The notes below the pieces were generated by a model that saw only the letters and a program-made list of their open reading frames with translations, did no database searches and was not told the DNA's origin. From assembly GCA_016783965.1 (NCBI GenBank), contig JADHVO010000003.1, positions 186,001 to 250,000 of the forward strand: DNA of 64,000 bases, in the 5' to 3' direction. Positions 10,288 to 17,445 of this stretch are shown in pieces (positions within the stretch are counted from its first letter, which is position 1; each line of letters begins with the position of its first letter). The translations under genes were made by a program, and so were the position numbers. The stretch comes from Alphaproteobacteria bacterium. GTDB taxonomy: Bacteria; Pseudomonadota; Alphaproteobacteria; Micropepsales; Micropepsaceae.

Positions 10288-10752
10288 ATGAGGCGATTGG
10301 TTCTCGGACTTCTGGCGTTGCTCGCGATGGCTGCGCCGGCGGCGGCGGTTTCGGTCACCGACTGCCCGGATGACGAGGCGACGGCGGGCGCGCGCAATGT
10401 CGCCGAGCCTTGGGAGAAGAACACGAAGACCTTCTCCAACGGCAATGTGCGCGTGGCGCTGCTCGATACCGGCGGCGAGCCGGTGTGCTGCTCGATGCAC
10501 CTGCTGGTGCTGAACCCGGGCGGTGGCAGCGAAGGTGGTGACGAATACCGCGAATGCCACATCATCAACGATCACGAGGCGATGGGCTTTGTGTCGATCG
10601 ACTTCGCCAAGGTCGCGGCGAGCTACGACCCGAAGAAGGGCCTGCTGCTGACCTTCCCGTACGAGCTCTACAACGACGGCAACCCGGGCAAGAAGGGGAT
10701 CGCCAAGGTGCGCGTGAACAGCAAGACCGGCGCCGTGACTGTCGAGAAGTAG
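10288..10752 (+). CDS. Secreted hypothetical protein inserted between yebC and ruvC
   Basis: Function unknown. 154 residues with a clear signal peptide (MRRLVLGLLALLAMAAPAAA), so it is probably periplasmic. The mature part has four cysteines (one near the N-terminus in TDCPDD, a CC pair in EPVCCSMHLL and one in ECHIIND), suggesting disulfides, and ends in a lysine-rich segment (KKGIAKVRVNSKTG). No transmembrane helix after the signal. The ATG at 10288 follows a GGGGGG stretch, and an upstream in-frame start would spoil the signal peptide. It lies on the strand opposite to its neighbours, breaking the otherwise conserved yebC-ruvC adjacency. No family recognised. Confidence 0.75.
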   Translation: MRRLVLGLLALLAMAAPAAAVSVTDCPDDEATAGARNVAEPWEKNTKTFSNGNVRVALLDTGGEPVCCSMHLLVLNPGGGSEGGDEYRECHIINDHEAMGFVSIDFAKVAASYDPKKGLLLTFPYELYNDGNPGKKGIAKVRVNSKTGAVTVEK

Positions 10753-10761
10753 CGCTCCGGC

Positions 10762-11505
10762 CTAGGCCAGCTTCGCCATCAGGGCGTCGGACAGTTCGTA
10801 GTTGCCGAAGACGTGCTGGACGTCGTCGTGCTCGTCGAGCATTTCGATCAGCTTGATCAGCGTCTCGCCGGCGGCGTCGGACACGGCGACGCTGTTGTTG
10901 GCGCGCCAGACGAACCCGGCCGAGGTCGGCGGGCCGAGCTTCGCTTCCAGCGCGTCGCGCACCTGGGCGAAATCATCGAGGCTGGTGAGGAATTCGTGCG
11001 CGTCGTCGCTCGACACCACCTCGTCGGCGCCGGCTTCGAGCGCCAGCTCCAGCATCGCGTCGTCGCTGCCCTTGTCCTTCGGGTACACGACCTGGCCGAC
11101 ATGGGCGAACATGAAGGTGAGCGAGTTGTTCGCGACCATCTCGCCGCCGTACTTGGCGAAGGTCGAGCGCACGTCGGCGCTGGTGCGGTTCCTGTTGTCG
11201 GTCAGCGCCTCGACGATGATCGCGGTGCCGCCGGGGCCGCGGCCCTCGTAGCGCACCTCGTCATAGTTCTCGGCGTCACCACCCTGCCCCTTCTTGATCG
11301 CGCGCTCGATGTTGTCCTTGGGCATCGACTCCGCCTTGGCGGCCGCGATGGCGGTGCGCAGGCGCGGATTGTGGTTGGGGTCGGGCAGGCCGGACTTGGA
11401 GGCAACGGTGATTTCGCGCGAAAGCTTGGAGAAGAGCCTGGAGCGCTCCTTATCCTGCTTCCCCTTGCGGAACATGATGTTCTTGAACTGGCTATGGCCG
11501 GCCAT
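10762..11505 (-). CDS. yebC: YebC/PmpR family regulatory protein
   Basis: Conserved TACO1/YebC-type protein, reported in different bacteria as a transcriptional regulator and as a factor relieving ribosome stalling. 247 residues of standard three-domain architecture: [18 protein letters not shown] at the N-terminus, [29 protein letters not shown] in the first third and [16 protein letters not shown] near the end. It is normally upstream of ruvC in alphaproteobacteria; here a convergent secreted-protein gene intervenes. Confidence 0.95.
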   Translation of the reverse strand: MAGHSQFKNIMFRKGKQDKERSRLFSKLSREITVASKSGLPDPNHNPRLRTAIAAAKAESMPKDNIERAIKKGQGGDAENYDEVRYEGRGPGGTAIIVEALTDNRNRTSADVRSTFAKYGGEMVANNSLTFMFAHVGQVVYPKDKGSDDAMLELALEAGADEVVSSDDAHEFLTSLDDFAQVRDALEAKLGPPTSAGFVWRANNSVAVSDAAGETLIKLIEMLDEHDDVQHVFGNYELSDALMAKLA

Positions 11506-11683
11506 GTGTCGATGCGTCTCTTCGAAAGCGGGGCGTGAAATAGCCGGGGCGGTGCAGGGCTTTCAAGCCTGACACAACATGTTGATTTTGCTTCGGTTTC
11601 TTTTGGATGGATGCTGGCTCAAGAGAATGTCGGCCCGCGACGGCCCGGTTCGTCCTTGGGCCGAACCAATGAGGAGAGACCCA

Positions 11684-12055
11684 ATGCGTTTCATGATCCT
11701 GATGATCCCCGAGGTGTATCAGCGCGAGGTGCCGGAGAATTTTGTGCCGCCGGCCGACGCGATCGAGCGGATGGGGAAGTTCAACCAGTCGATGGCTGAA
11801 GCCGGTATCCTGGGCGACCTGAATGGGCTGCATCCTCCGTCCAAGGGCGCGCGCATCACGTTCAAGACCGGCAAGCCGGTGGTGACCGACGGACCGTTCG
11901 CCGAAGCCCGGGAGGTCCTCGGCGGCTACTGGTTCATCGACGTGCCGTCGCGCGAGGCCGCGATCGAGTGGATGAAGAAGTGCCCCGCCGAAAAGGGGGA
12001 CATCATCGAGATCCGCCAGATCTTCGGGCCGGACGAGTTTCCGGAAACACCGTGA
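11684..12055 (+). CDS. YciI-like (YCII/DGPF domain) protein
   Basis: Small alpha/beta protein of the YCII-related family, often located beside ECF sigma factors or SRPBCC genes; biochemical role unknown. 123 residues, with the family motif VTDGPFAEAREVLGGYWFI and a C-terminal IIEIRQIFGPDEF. The start MRFMILMIPE at 11684 has GGAGAG six bases upstream; longer in-frame starts read intergenic sequence. The gene stands alone, upstream of an ArsR-type operon. Confidence 0.85.
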   Translation: MRFMILMIPEVYQREVPENFVPPADAIERMGKFNQSMAEAGILGDLNGLHPPSKGARITFKTGKPVVTDGPFAEAREVLGGYWFIDVPSREAAIEWMKKCPAEKGDIIEIRQIFGPDEFPETP

Positions 12056-12062
12056 GTCTGAA

Positions 12063-12161
12063 CCTCTCGCGCCGCGGGAGAAGTCGACAAACCCGCGCAG
12101 CGATTTTCGGGTGAGGGAGGGCGCGGTGCAGGGCTGCGAGCCCTCACCCGTCTCCCTCCGC
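12063..12161. repeat. Intergenic palindromic repeat (CCTCTC...GGGTGAGGG type)
   Basis: The segment combines CTCTCGCGCCGCGGGAGAAG, AAACCCGCGCAGCGATTTTCGGGTGAGGG and a second arm ending CCCTCACCCG, so that GGGTGAGGG pairs with CCCTCACCC. Intergenic elements of this kind (gene-free, hairpin-forming, with GGGTGAGGG ends) are widespread in alphaproteobacterial genomes. No coding potential is visible. Confidence 0.55.
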
Positions 12162-12202
12162 AACCAGTGCGCGGTCGCCGACCTTTCCCGCAAGCCGAGA
12201 GG

Positions 12203-12240
12203 TTGACAACACGGCTTCTCGTATATAACATTCTTGTTAT
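12203..12240 (+). promoter_or_regulatory. Promoter with overlapping ArsR-type operator
   Basis: A sigma-70-like -35 TTGACA (12203-12208) is followed after 15 bases by TATAAC (12224-12229). The perfect inverted repeat ATAACA-TTCT-TGTTAT (12225-12240) overlaps the -10 box and ends 21 bases before the GTG of the arsR-type gene. This is the expected geometry for autorepression by an ArsR-family dimer. Sequence features are direct; the regulator-operator pairing is inference. Confidence 0.6.
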
Positions 12241-12261
12241 GGAACTGAACGGTTATTGATC

Positions 12262-12639
12262 GTGACCCCCTCGCAGATTGACGTCACCTTCATGGCGCTG
12301 GCGGATCCAACGCGGCGGGCGATCCTGGCGCGGCTGGCGCGGGGCGAACTGGGCGTCGTGGAGCTGGCGGAGCCGTTCGCGATGAGCCAGCCGGCGATTT
12401 CCAAGCACCTGAAGGTGCTGGAGCGCGCGGGGCTGGTGTCGCGCTCGCGCGATGCGCAGCGGCGGCCGGTGAAATTCGAGCCGGCGCGGCTGGAAGCGAC
12501 GATGCAGTGGCTGGATGAATTCCAGCGCAATCTGTCGGCGCGTTACGCGCGGCTGGATACGCTGCTGGAGGAAATGAAGGCGGCCGAGAGCCGCAAACCG
12601 CGAAGAAGGAGCAGGCATGGGACACGCGATGGACGTTGA
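12262..12639 (+). CDS. ArsR-family winged-helix transcriptional regulator
   Basis: DNA-binding repressor, 125 residues. The core starts at IDVTFMALADPTRRAILARLA, and the recognition region is MSQPAISKHLKVLERAGLV, typical of the ArsR group paired with SRPBCC (AHSA1-like) genes. I see no metal-binding cysteine motif, so metal sensing is unlikely. GTG at 12262 is chosen; a TTG two codons upstream is also possible. It overlaps the downstream SRPBCC gene by 23 bases, and a palindromic operator covers its promoter. Confidence 0.9.
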   Translation: MTPSQIDVTFMALADPTRRAILARLARGELGVVELAEPFAMSQPAISKHLKVLERAGLVSRSRDAQRRPVKFEPARLEATMQWLDEFQRNLSARYARLDTLLEEMKAAESRKPRRRSRHGTRDGR

Positions 12640-13096
12640 GACCAGAGGCGACCTCGAGATCATCGTCACGCGCCGGTTCGACGCGCCGGCGCGGCTGGTG
12701 TTCGCGGCGCACGAGAAGCCGGAACTGGTGAAGCGCTGGATGTACGGCCCGGACGGCTGGAACTGGGAGACGTGCGAAATCGATTTCCGGCCCGGCGGCC
12801 GCTTCGACTATGCGTGGAAGCACGGCGACGGGCGCATCCTGCGCATCGGCGGAGAATTCCGAGAGATCGTGCGTCCGTCGCGGATCAGGATGATCGAGCG
12901 GATGGAGGGCTCGTCGCAGGCCGCGGTCACGACCGTCACCTTCCGCGAGACTGCGGGCGTGACGACGATGGTCATGGCGCAGGTCTATGCTTCAAAGGAG
13001 ACACGGGACATGATGGCGCGCACCATGCCGCGGGGCCTGGAAGCGGGTTATGCGCGGCTGGACGTGGTGTTCGCCGAAGTCGGGGACGCGGTATGA
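12617..13096 (+). CDS. SRPBCC (AHSA1-like) domain protein
   Basis: START/Bet v1-like fold protein of the Hsp90-activator-homology group; ligand unknown. 159 residues with the hallmark RRFDAPARLVFAAHEKPELVKRWM at the N-terminus, FRPGGRFDYAW in the middle and MARTMPRGLEAGYARLD at the C-terminal helix. It is encoded within an operon behind an ArsR-type repressor and in front of a glutathione S-transferase, a common detoxification-type arrangement; the actual substrate cannot be inferred. Confidence 0.88.
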   Translation: MGHAMDVETRGDLEIIVTRRFDAPARLVFAAHEKPELVKRWMYGPDGWNWETCEIDFRPGGRFDYAWKHGDGRILRIGGEFREIVRPSRIRMIERMEGSSQAAVTTVTFRETAGVTTMVMAQVYASKETRDMMARTMPRGLEAGYARLDVVFAEVGDAV

Positions 13097-13704
13097 TCAC
13101 GATCTACAACTTCCCGCGCGGGGCGCGCGGCATCCGGGTGTTCTGGGTCTGCGAGGAGATGGGCCTGCCCTACGCGTGCGAAGCGGTGGGCTATCCGCCA
13201 AGCGCGGCGTACAGGGCGCTGAACCCGGTCGGGTCGGTGCCGTTCCTGACCGACGACCATGGCGCCGCGATCAACGAGTCGGTGGCGATGATGCTGTATG
13301 TCGCCGAGCGGTACGGGCCGACGCCTTTGTTGCCCGCGAAGACCGATCCCGCCTTCGCGCGCGTGATGCAGATGACGGTGTTCGGCGAGGCGGCGCTCGG
13401 CGCCTATATGAACCCGCTGATGATGGCAAAGTTCGCCGCGCCGGAGGGACAGAAGGTCAACTGGCTGACCGGGGCGCTCGAGAACCGTCTGGGCGATGCG
13501 GTGAACTTCGTCGCCACCGTGCTGGGCGACCAGCAATACCTCGCGGGCGGCACGTTCACGCTCGCGGACATCTCGGTCAGCACGGCGTTCGACATGTGGA
13601 CGGGTGCGCTGGGCAAGGCGGTGCCGGCGGCGCTGACGGCGTGGCAGGAGCGCGTGAAGGCGCGGCCGGCCTACACGCGCGCCGCGGCGGCGCAGCAGCG
13701 CTGA
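13093..13704 (+). CDS. Glutathione S-transferase family protein
   Basis: Probable cytosolic GST, 203 residues. The thioredoxin-like N-terminal domain has RGARGIRVFWVCEEMGLPY and the glutathione-binding segment GSVPFLTDDHGAAINESVAM; the C-terminal helical domain has FTLADISVSTAF with the N-capping/hydrophobic-staple region. Start ATG overlaps the SRPBCC stop (ATGA-type coupling), so the three genes form one operon under the ArsR-type regulator. Confidence 0.9.
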   Translation: MITIYNFPRGARGIRVFWVCEEMGLPYACEAVGYPPSAAYRALNPVGSVPFLTDDHGAAINESVAMMLYVAERYGPTPLLPAKTDPAFARVMQMTVFGEAALGAYMNPLMMAKFAAPEGQKVNWLTGALENRLGDAVNFVATVLGDQQYLAGGTFTLADISVSTAFDMWTGALGKAVPAALTAWQERVKARPAYTRAAAAQQR

Positions 13705-13731
13705 GTCTTTAACTTCGCGCCCCGGAGCACA

Positions 13732-14151
13732 TCAGCCTGGCGGCGGGCCCTTGAGTTCTACCGTGTTGCCGTCGGGATCGCGGATGTAGATCGAAGGGCC
13801 GGTGCCCTGGGCCCCGTAGCGCGGGCCAGAGTCGGTGATAGCCACGTGGTGCGCGGCGAGATGGGCGCGGATCGCGGCGTCGTCGAAGCGGTCGATCTGG
13901 AGCGCGAAATGATCGAGATTGCGGCCTTCGATGTCCGGCCCTGCCCCGCCGATCCTGCCGAGCGGGCCGTCGAGTGGAATGAGGTCGATCAGCGACGATC
14001 CGGCCCGCACCTGCCACAGACCGATCGTCTCCTGCACCTTGTCCAGCGTGCAGCCGAGCACCTCGCGATAGAAGCGCAGCGAAGCCTCGAGATCGCGCAC
14101 GCGCAGCACGACGTGGTCGATCTGGGTGAGGGTGAATGGCGGTGTGGTCAT
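13732..14151 (-). CDS. VOC (glyoxalase/dioxygenase superfamily) protein
   Basis: 139 residues built from two beta-alpha-beta-beta-beta modules. IDHVVLRVRDLEASLRFYREVLG opens the first and YIRDPDGNTVELKG closes the second; candidate metal ligands are His near the N-terminus, His in LDHFALQ and Glu in NTVELKG. Close in appearance to the virulence-protein/fosfomycin-resistance-like VOC group, but the substrate is unknown. SD-like AGGAAGA precedes the ATG. It follows a YmdB-type gene 15 bases away on the same strand. Confidence 0.87.
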   Translation of the reverse strand: MTTPPFTLTQIDHVVLRVRDLEASLRFYREVLGCTLDKVQETIGLWQVRAGSSLIDLIPLDGPLGRIGGAGPDIEGRNLDHFALQIDRFDDAAIRAHLAAHHVAITDSGPRYGAQGTGPSIYIRDPDGNTVELKGPPPG

Positions 14152-14166
14152 TTGTCTTCCTCATGC

Positions 14167-14982
14167 TCAGGTGAGCACAGGCATCGTCTGTTTCAACCGT
14201 CCGCCCACACGCACGGGCTCTATGCGCGCCGCCAGTCCCCTGGCGTTGGTTTCCACGAAGATCGCGCACAGCGTCGCGGGGCCGGTGGCGGGGGTGAAGC
14301 GACCCTGACTCATCTTGGTGAGGAAGCGCTGCACGGGAGCAAACTTCTCCATGCCAATCACGCTGTCATAGTCGGCGCAGGCACCGGCGTCGGTCTGGTA
14401 CGCGGTACCGCCGGGCAGAATCTGCGCGTCGGCGGTCGGGACGTGCTGGTGTGAACCTACCACCACGCTGGCCCGGCCGTCGCAGAAATGGCCCATGCTC
14501 ATTTTTTCGCTCGTCGCTTCGGCGTGCATGTCGACCACGATCGCGTCGGCGCCCTCGCCCAGCGGGCAGACGTTGAGCTCCGCGTCGACAGCGGCGAACG
14601 GATCGTCGAGCGCATCCATGAAGACGCGGCCCATGGCGTTGATCACAAGCACCCGTTCGCCGGAGCGCGTCTGGTACATGTTCGCGCCGCGGCCCGGCGT
14701 TCCTCTGGGATAATTGATCGGGCGCAGGATGCGGTCCTCGTCGCCGATGAACGACAATATCTCCTTCTGGTCGGCCCAGTGATTACCGGTGGAGATCACG
14801 TCGATACCCATGGCGAAGAATTCGCGCGCGATGGACTGGGTCAGGCCGAAACCGTGCGCGGCATTCTCCCCATTGGCGATGACAAGGTCGAGCTTGAGGC
14901 CGTCTTTCAGGCGCGGCAGCTCCGCGCTGACGACATCACGTCCAGGCTTACCGATGATGTCGCCGATGAACAGAATACGCAT
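14167..14982 (-). CDS. YmdB-type metallophosphoesterase (TIGR00282 family)
   Basis: Calcineurin-like phosphoesterase of the Bacillus YmdB family, whose studied members hydrolyse 2',3'- and 3',5'-cyclic nucleotides. 271 residues with the dimetal-site motifs FIGDIIGKPGRD, NGENAAHGFG, STGNHWADQKE, VDMHAEATSEK and VGSHQHVPTAD in order. Located between a VOC gene and 5-FCL on the same strand. Family assignment is clear; the physiological substrate is not shown here. Confidence 0.93.
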   Translation of the reverse strand: MRILFIGDIIGKPGRDVVSAELPRLKDGLKLDLVIANGENAAHGFGLTQSIAREFFAMGIDVISTGNHWADQKEILSFIGDEDRILRPINYPRGTPGRGANMYQTRSGERVLVINAMGRVFMDALDDPFAAVDAELNVCPLGEGADAIVVDMHAEATSEKMSMGHFCDGRASVVVGSHQHVPTADAQILPGGTAYQTDAGACADYDSVIGMEKFAPVQRFLTKMSQGRFTPATGPATLCAIFVETNARGLAARIEPVRVGGRLKQTMPVLT

Positions 14983-15034
14983 GGGCGGTTCCTTAGCACA
15001 AAGGACGCGCCTGCGCGTACCGGCGGCCCGCGCC

Positions 15035-15592
15035 CTATCTGTGTTGGAAGCGGCGGACGCCCGTCTCCGTGACGATCATGTCGAGCGGATGGTCGTGCGG
15101 CTCGCGGGGCAGCGAAAGCACCTCCTGCCCCGCATAGGCGACGCCGATGGCGCGCGCATGCGGCAGGCCCGCAAGCGTGCGGTCGTAGTACCCGCCGCCA
15201 TAGCCCAGGCGATGACCATGGCCGTCGAAGGCCAGCATCGGCACCAGCACGGCGGCGGGCACGACGGCGGGCGCGGTGAGCAGCGGCTCGGCGATGTTGA
15301 AGGCGCGGGGGTTGGCGTGCATCGGGTCGCCCATTCTCCACGCGCGGAAGGTGAGCGGCTGGCCGGCGGTGACGCAGGGCAGCGCCAGCGGATGGCTGCG
15401 CTCCGACAAGGCTGACATGAGTGCGCGCGGATCGGCCTCGTCGCGCATCGGGAAATAGCCGGCAACAACGACGCCGGGCGCAAGCCCAAGATCGTCCACG
15501 AAGCGCGCGATCGCGGCAGCATAATCGGCGCGCGTCAGCGTGGCGCGGTGGGTGCGGGCGCGGGTGCGCAGATTGTGCTTTTCGACAACCAT
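15035..15592 (-). CDS. 5-formyltetrahydrofolate cyclo-ligase (5-FCL)
   Basis: ATP-dependent conversion of 5-formyl-THF to 5,10-methenyl-THF in the folate one-carbon pool. 185 residues with the strongly conserved LGYGGGYYDRTLA motif and the N-terminal basic patch KHNLRTRARTHRATL. In proteobacteria this gene commonly lies downstream of zapA and 6S RNA; here the order zapA - 6S candidate - DUF4336 - 5-FCL keeps that neighbourhood with one insertion. Confidence 0.95.
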   Translation of the reverse strand: MVVEKHNLRTRARTHRATLTRADYAAAIARFVDDLGLAPGVVVAGYFPMRDEADPRALMSALSERSHPLALPCVTAGQPLTFRAWRMGDPMHANPRAFNIAEPLLTAPAVVPAAVLVPMLAFDGHGHRLGYGGGYYDRTLAGLPHARAIGVAYAGQEVLSLPREPHDHPLDMIVTETGVRRFQHR

Positions 15593-15603
15593 CGCGCCCG
15601 ACC

Positions 15604-16293
15604 CTACCCGATGAGCCAGCGAAAGGCGCGTCGCAGATATTCCTCCGCATGGTTCTCCACAGGTGTTCCGTGCGCGACCAGCACCCTCTGTGCCGGCCAG
15701 TCGAGGATTTTGCCGAGGGCTTTGCGTGCAGCGCGCTTGTCGGAGAATGCGATGCGGAATTTGCGCGGCACCTGCGGTTCCGGCCCGACCATCAGGTCCA
15801 GCTTGGCGACGAGCGCACGCCAGCCGGAGAGGAGGTGCGGCGGTATCTGCTGGAGCAGGTCGCAGAACAGAACCGTGCCGCTCGGCCGGTGGAAGAACAC
15901 CGCTTCGGTCGTGATGCGATTGCCGTGGACGAGCACCTGGTCGATCTGCTCGGCCCAGTCAGGGTTCGGCACGTCGCCAAGATCGGCATCAAACTCGATG
16001 TCGTTGCGTTTCGCACGCAAACCGGGCGGCGCGTGGAGTTTCGCCTGGGGCCAGGCGCGCTTCCATTCGGGAAGATAGAGGTGGTGCAGCGAATTCGGCT
16101 CGATCACGTGGCGGATCGGACCAAGCGCGTCGACCGCGGCTTTCAACGCCCCGGTGAGTTGGATCGGCGACCATACGAACAGCCCCCCGTCGGCCAATCG
16201 CATCACCGCCATCCGCGTCGGATAGCGAAATCCGGCCACCACCGCTTCGCCGCCGTCCGCGATCCAGATCGCCCGGCCGAATTCTTGCAGCAT
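15604..16293 (-). CDS. DUF4336 domain protein
   Basis: 229 residues with a metallo-beta-lactamase-like flavour (family DUF4336), role unknown. Visible features: RYPTRMAVMRLADGGLFVWSPI near the N-terminus, IEPNSLHHLYLPEWKRAWP, TEAVFFHRPSGTVLFCDLLQ and a conserved VAHGTPVENHAEEYL at the C-terminus. The ATG at 16293 is chosen because further upstream in-frame codons translate a palindromic repeat. It lies 11 bases before 5-FCL, so the pair is probably co-transcribed. Confidence 0.85.
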   Translation of the reverse strand: MLQEFGRAIWIADGGEAVVAGFRYPTRMAVMRLADGGLFVWSPIQLTGALKAAVDALGPIRHVIEPNSLHHLYLPEWKRAWPQAKLHAPPGLRAKRNDIEFDADLGDVPNPDWAEQIDQVLVHGNRITTEAVFFHRPSGTVLFCDLLQQIPPHLLSGWRALVAKLDLMVGPEPQVPRKFRIAFSDKRAARKALGKILDWPAQRVLVAHGTPVENHAEEYLRRAFRWLIG

Positions 16294-16303
16294 GATGCGT
16301 CCT

Positions 16304-16345
16304 GGGTGGCCGGGTCGCGCTCGCTTCGCTCGCTGCCCGGCCATG
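16304..16345. repeat. REP-like palindrome, copy A1
   Basis: The element GGGTGGCCGGGTCGCGCT...GCTGCCCGGCCATG forms a hairpin with perfect GGCCGGG/CCCGGCC arms. A second diverged copy is at 19439-19481 between tkt and gap. It lies just upstream of the DUF4336 start and next to the 6S RNA candidate. The two copies share ends but differ in the loop, as REP-type elements do. Confidence 0.6.
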
Positions 16346-16356
16346 GTGATTGCAAA

Positions 16357-16526
16357 GTGGACGGACCGCCGTCGCCGTTGGTGTTTGGATCCTCACGGGC
16401 CTGCAAGTGCAGGTGGGCGCCATATGACCAGGGCCACGACCCCGGCCAGGGACAGCTCCCGGTGAGTACCATTAAGGCCCCTGGGCATCGCTAACCTGAC
16501 GCGCGGGGCAGTAACCGTCCGTCCTT
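16357..16526 (-). ncRNA. ssrS: Probable 6S RNA
   Basis: Regulatory RNA that binds RNA polymerase sigma-70 holoenzyme. Evidence: a gene-free segment of ~170 bases directly downstream of zapA and near 5-FCL, the classical 6S location; a closing stem GGACGGAC (5' end, 16524-16517) pairing with GTCCGTCC (3' end, 16366-16359); and internal complementary blocks such as CCCAGGGGCC / GGCCCTGG and CCTGCA / TGCAGG giving a long rod. The motif GGGGCCTTAATGG is also noted. Boundaries are approximate. A covariance-model search was not possible, so this is inference from synteny and structure. Confidence 0.62.
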
Positions 16527-16529
16527 AAC

Positions 16530-16889
16530 TTAGGCGTCGGCCAGCTTGGCGGCAATGTCCTCGATCCGTCGCGTCGCGGCCTCGAACGCGTCGGCGGAGA
16601 GGCCCTCGGATTGCGCCAGGCGGGAACTCACCGCTTCATGCGCGGAGGTGAGCGCACCGAATTCCTCGCTGCGCAGATGCAGCTTGTGCGCCGCGTCGTG
16701 GTGCTCATCCGCAATGAGGAGGGCCGCCATCAGCAGCAGACGGGATTCGCCGACCTGGCCCACGGACGAAAGAAGCTCGCGCACCTTCGCATCGACATGG
16801 CCCGCGAGTTCGCGCAGATGACCTTCCTCCCCGTCGTCGCAGGCGATGGTGTAGGCGCGGCCGTTCACCATGATGTTGACAAGCGGCAT
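16530..16889 (-). CDS. zapA: Cell division protein ZapA
   Basis: FtsZ-associated protein that bundles protofilaments and stabilises the Z-ring. 119 residues: N-terminal globular domain MPLVNIMVNGRAYTIACDDGEE with the family's Y-I/L-x-C-D/E-x-G-E pattern, LLLMAALLIADE in the middle, and a C-terminal coiled-coil. Three bases downstream of the DUF4164 gene stop; 6S RNA candidate immediately follows. Confidence 0.93.
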   Translation of the reverse strand: MPLVNIMVNGRAYTIACDDGEEGHLRELAGHVDAKVRELLSSVGQVGESRLLLMAALLIADEHHDAAHKLHLRSEEFGALTSAHEAVSSRLAQSEGLSADAFEAATRRIEDIAAKLADA

Positions 16890-16891
16890 CG

Positions 16892-17155
16892 CTATCTCCC
16901 AAGCGCGGCGCGGATTTCGCCGATGGCGCCGTCCAGGCGGCTCTCGACCTCTTCCGTCGTTGCGGCAAGCGCGCGGTTCTCTTCCTCCAGTTCTGCGATG
17001 CGGGCGAGCAGCCGTTCGCGCTCGGTCCGCATCTCGGCGAGCTTCGCCTGCGCATCGGCGGCTTCGTCCGAGAGGCCACGCAGCGCACGAGTGCGTTCTT
17101 CAAGCGCGCCGAGCGCGTCGTTGAAGCGCTGCACGGCAACGTCAAGCCTGCTCAT
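16892..17155 (-). CDS. DUF4164 coiled-coil protein upstream of zapA
   Basis: 87 residues, almost entirely coiled-coil (heptad-like EERTRALRGLSDEAADAQAKL..., RERLLARIAELEEENRAL). DUF4164 proteins sit next to zapA in alphaproteobacteria, and an accessory role in the divisome is a reasonable inference, possibly analogous to ZapB. No membrane segment or signal. The ATG at 17155 is the only sensible start. Confidence 0.82.
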   Translation of the reverse strand: MSRLDVAVQRFNDALGALEERTRALRGLSDEAADAQAKLAEMRTERERLLARIAELEEENRALAATTEEVESRLDGAIGEIRAALGR

Positions 17156-17334
17156 CGGCGCGCCTCATTTCTTCGATTCCGCAAGACCTTAGGCCCGGCC
17201 CGGTTACAGGGCAACGCGGGACGCCGTTGCCGCTGCCAGCATGCCACGCTTCGGCAAAAGAGGCGGCGTCTTTACGCCGCATATCACAATGGGATTTGGA
17301 AATCGTGCGTTTGCACCATTATCGATGGCACTTG

Positions 17335-17407
17335 CTGAGCGCTACGACCGCTCGCGCGCTCAGACTTTAGCTGCCGGCCCGCGGGGCTTGACGGCCCCGC
17401 TGGCCGG
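17335..17407 (+). promoter_or_regulatory. Two tandem hairpins in the tkt leader
   Basis: Hairpin 1: CTGAGCGC (17335-17342) pairs with GCGCTCAG (17356-17363). Hairpin 2: CCGGCC-C-GCGGGGC (17374-17387) pairs with GCCCCGC-TGGCCGG (17394-17407) around a TTGAC-G loop. The second ends 38 bases before the tkt ATG. No U-tract follows, so termination is not obvious; mRNA stability or attenuation control is possible. No known riboswitch was recognised. Confidence 0.4.
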
Positions 17408-17445
17408 TCGCTAAGGCCAAGCCCTTCGCGCGGAGAGAAAGACCC

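Noticed and set aside
12056-12180. tRNA or small ORF in the yciI-arsR gap
   Set aside because: Content matches a dispersed palindromic repeat; no cloverleaf and no plausible start.
15421-16494. Plus-strand frame of 357 codons opposite 5-FCL and DUF4336
   Set aside because: Shadow of minus-strand genes; composition typical of antisense reading in GC-rich DNA.
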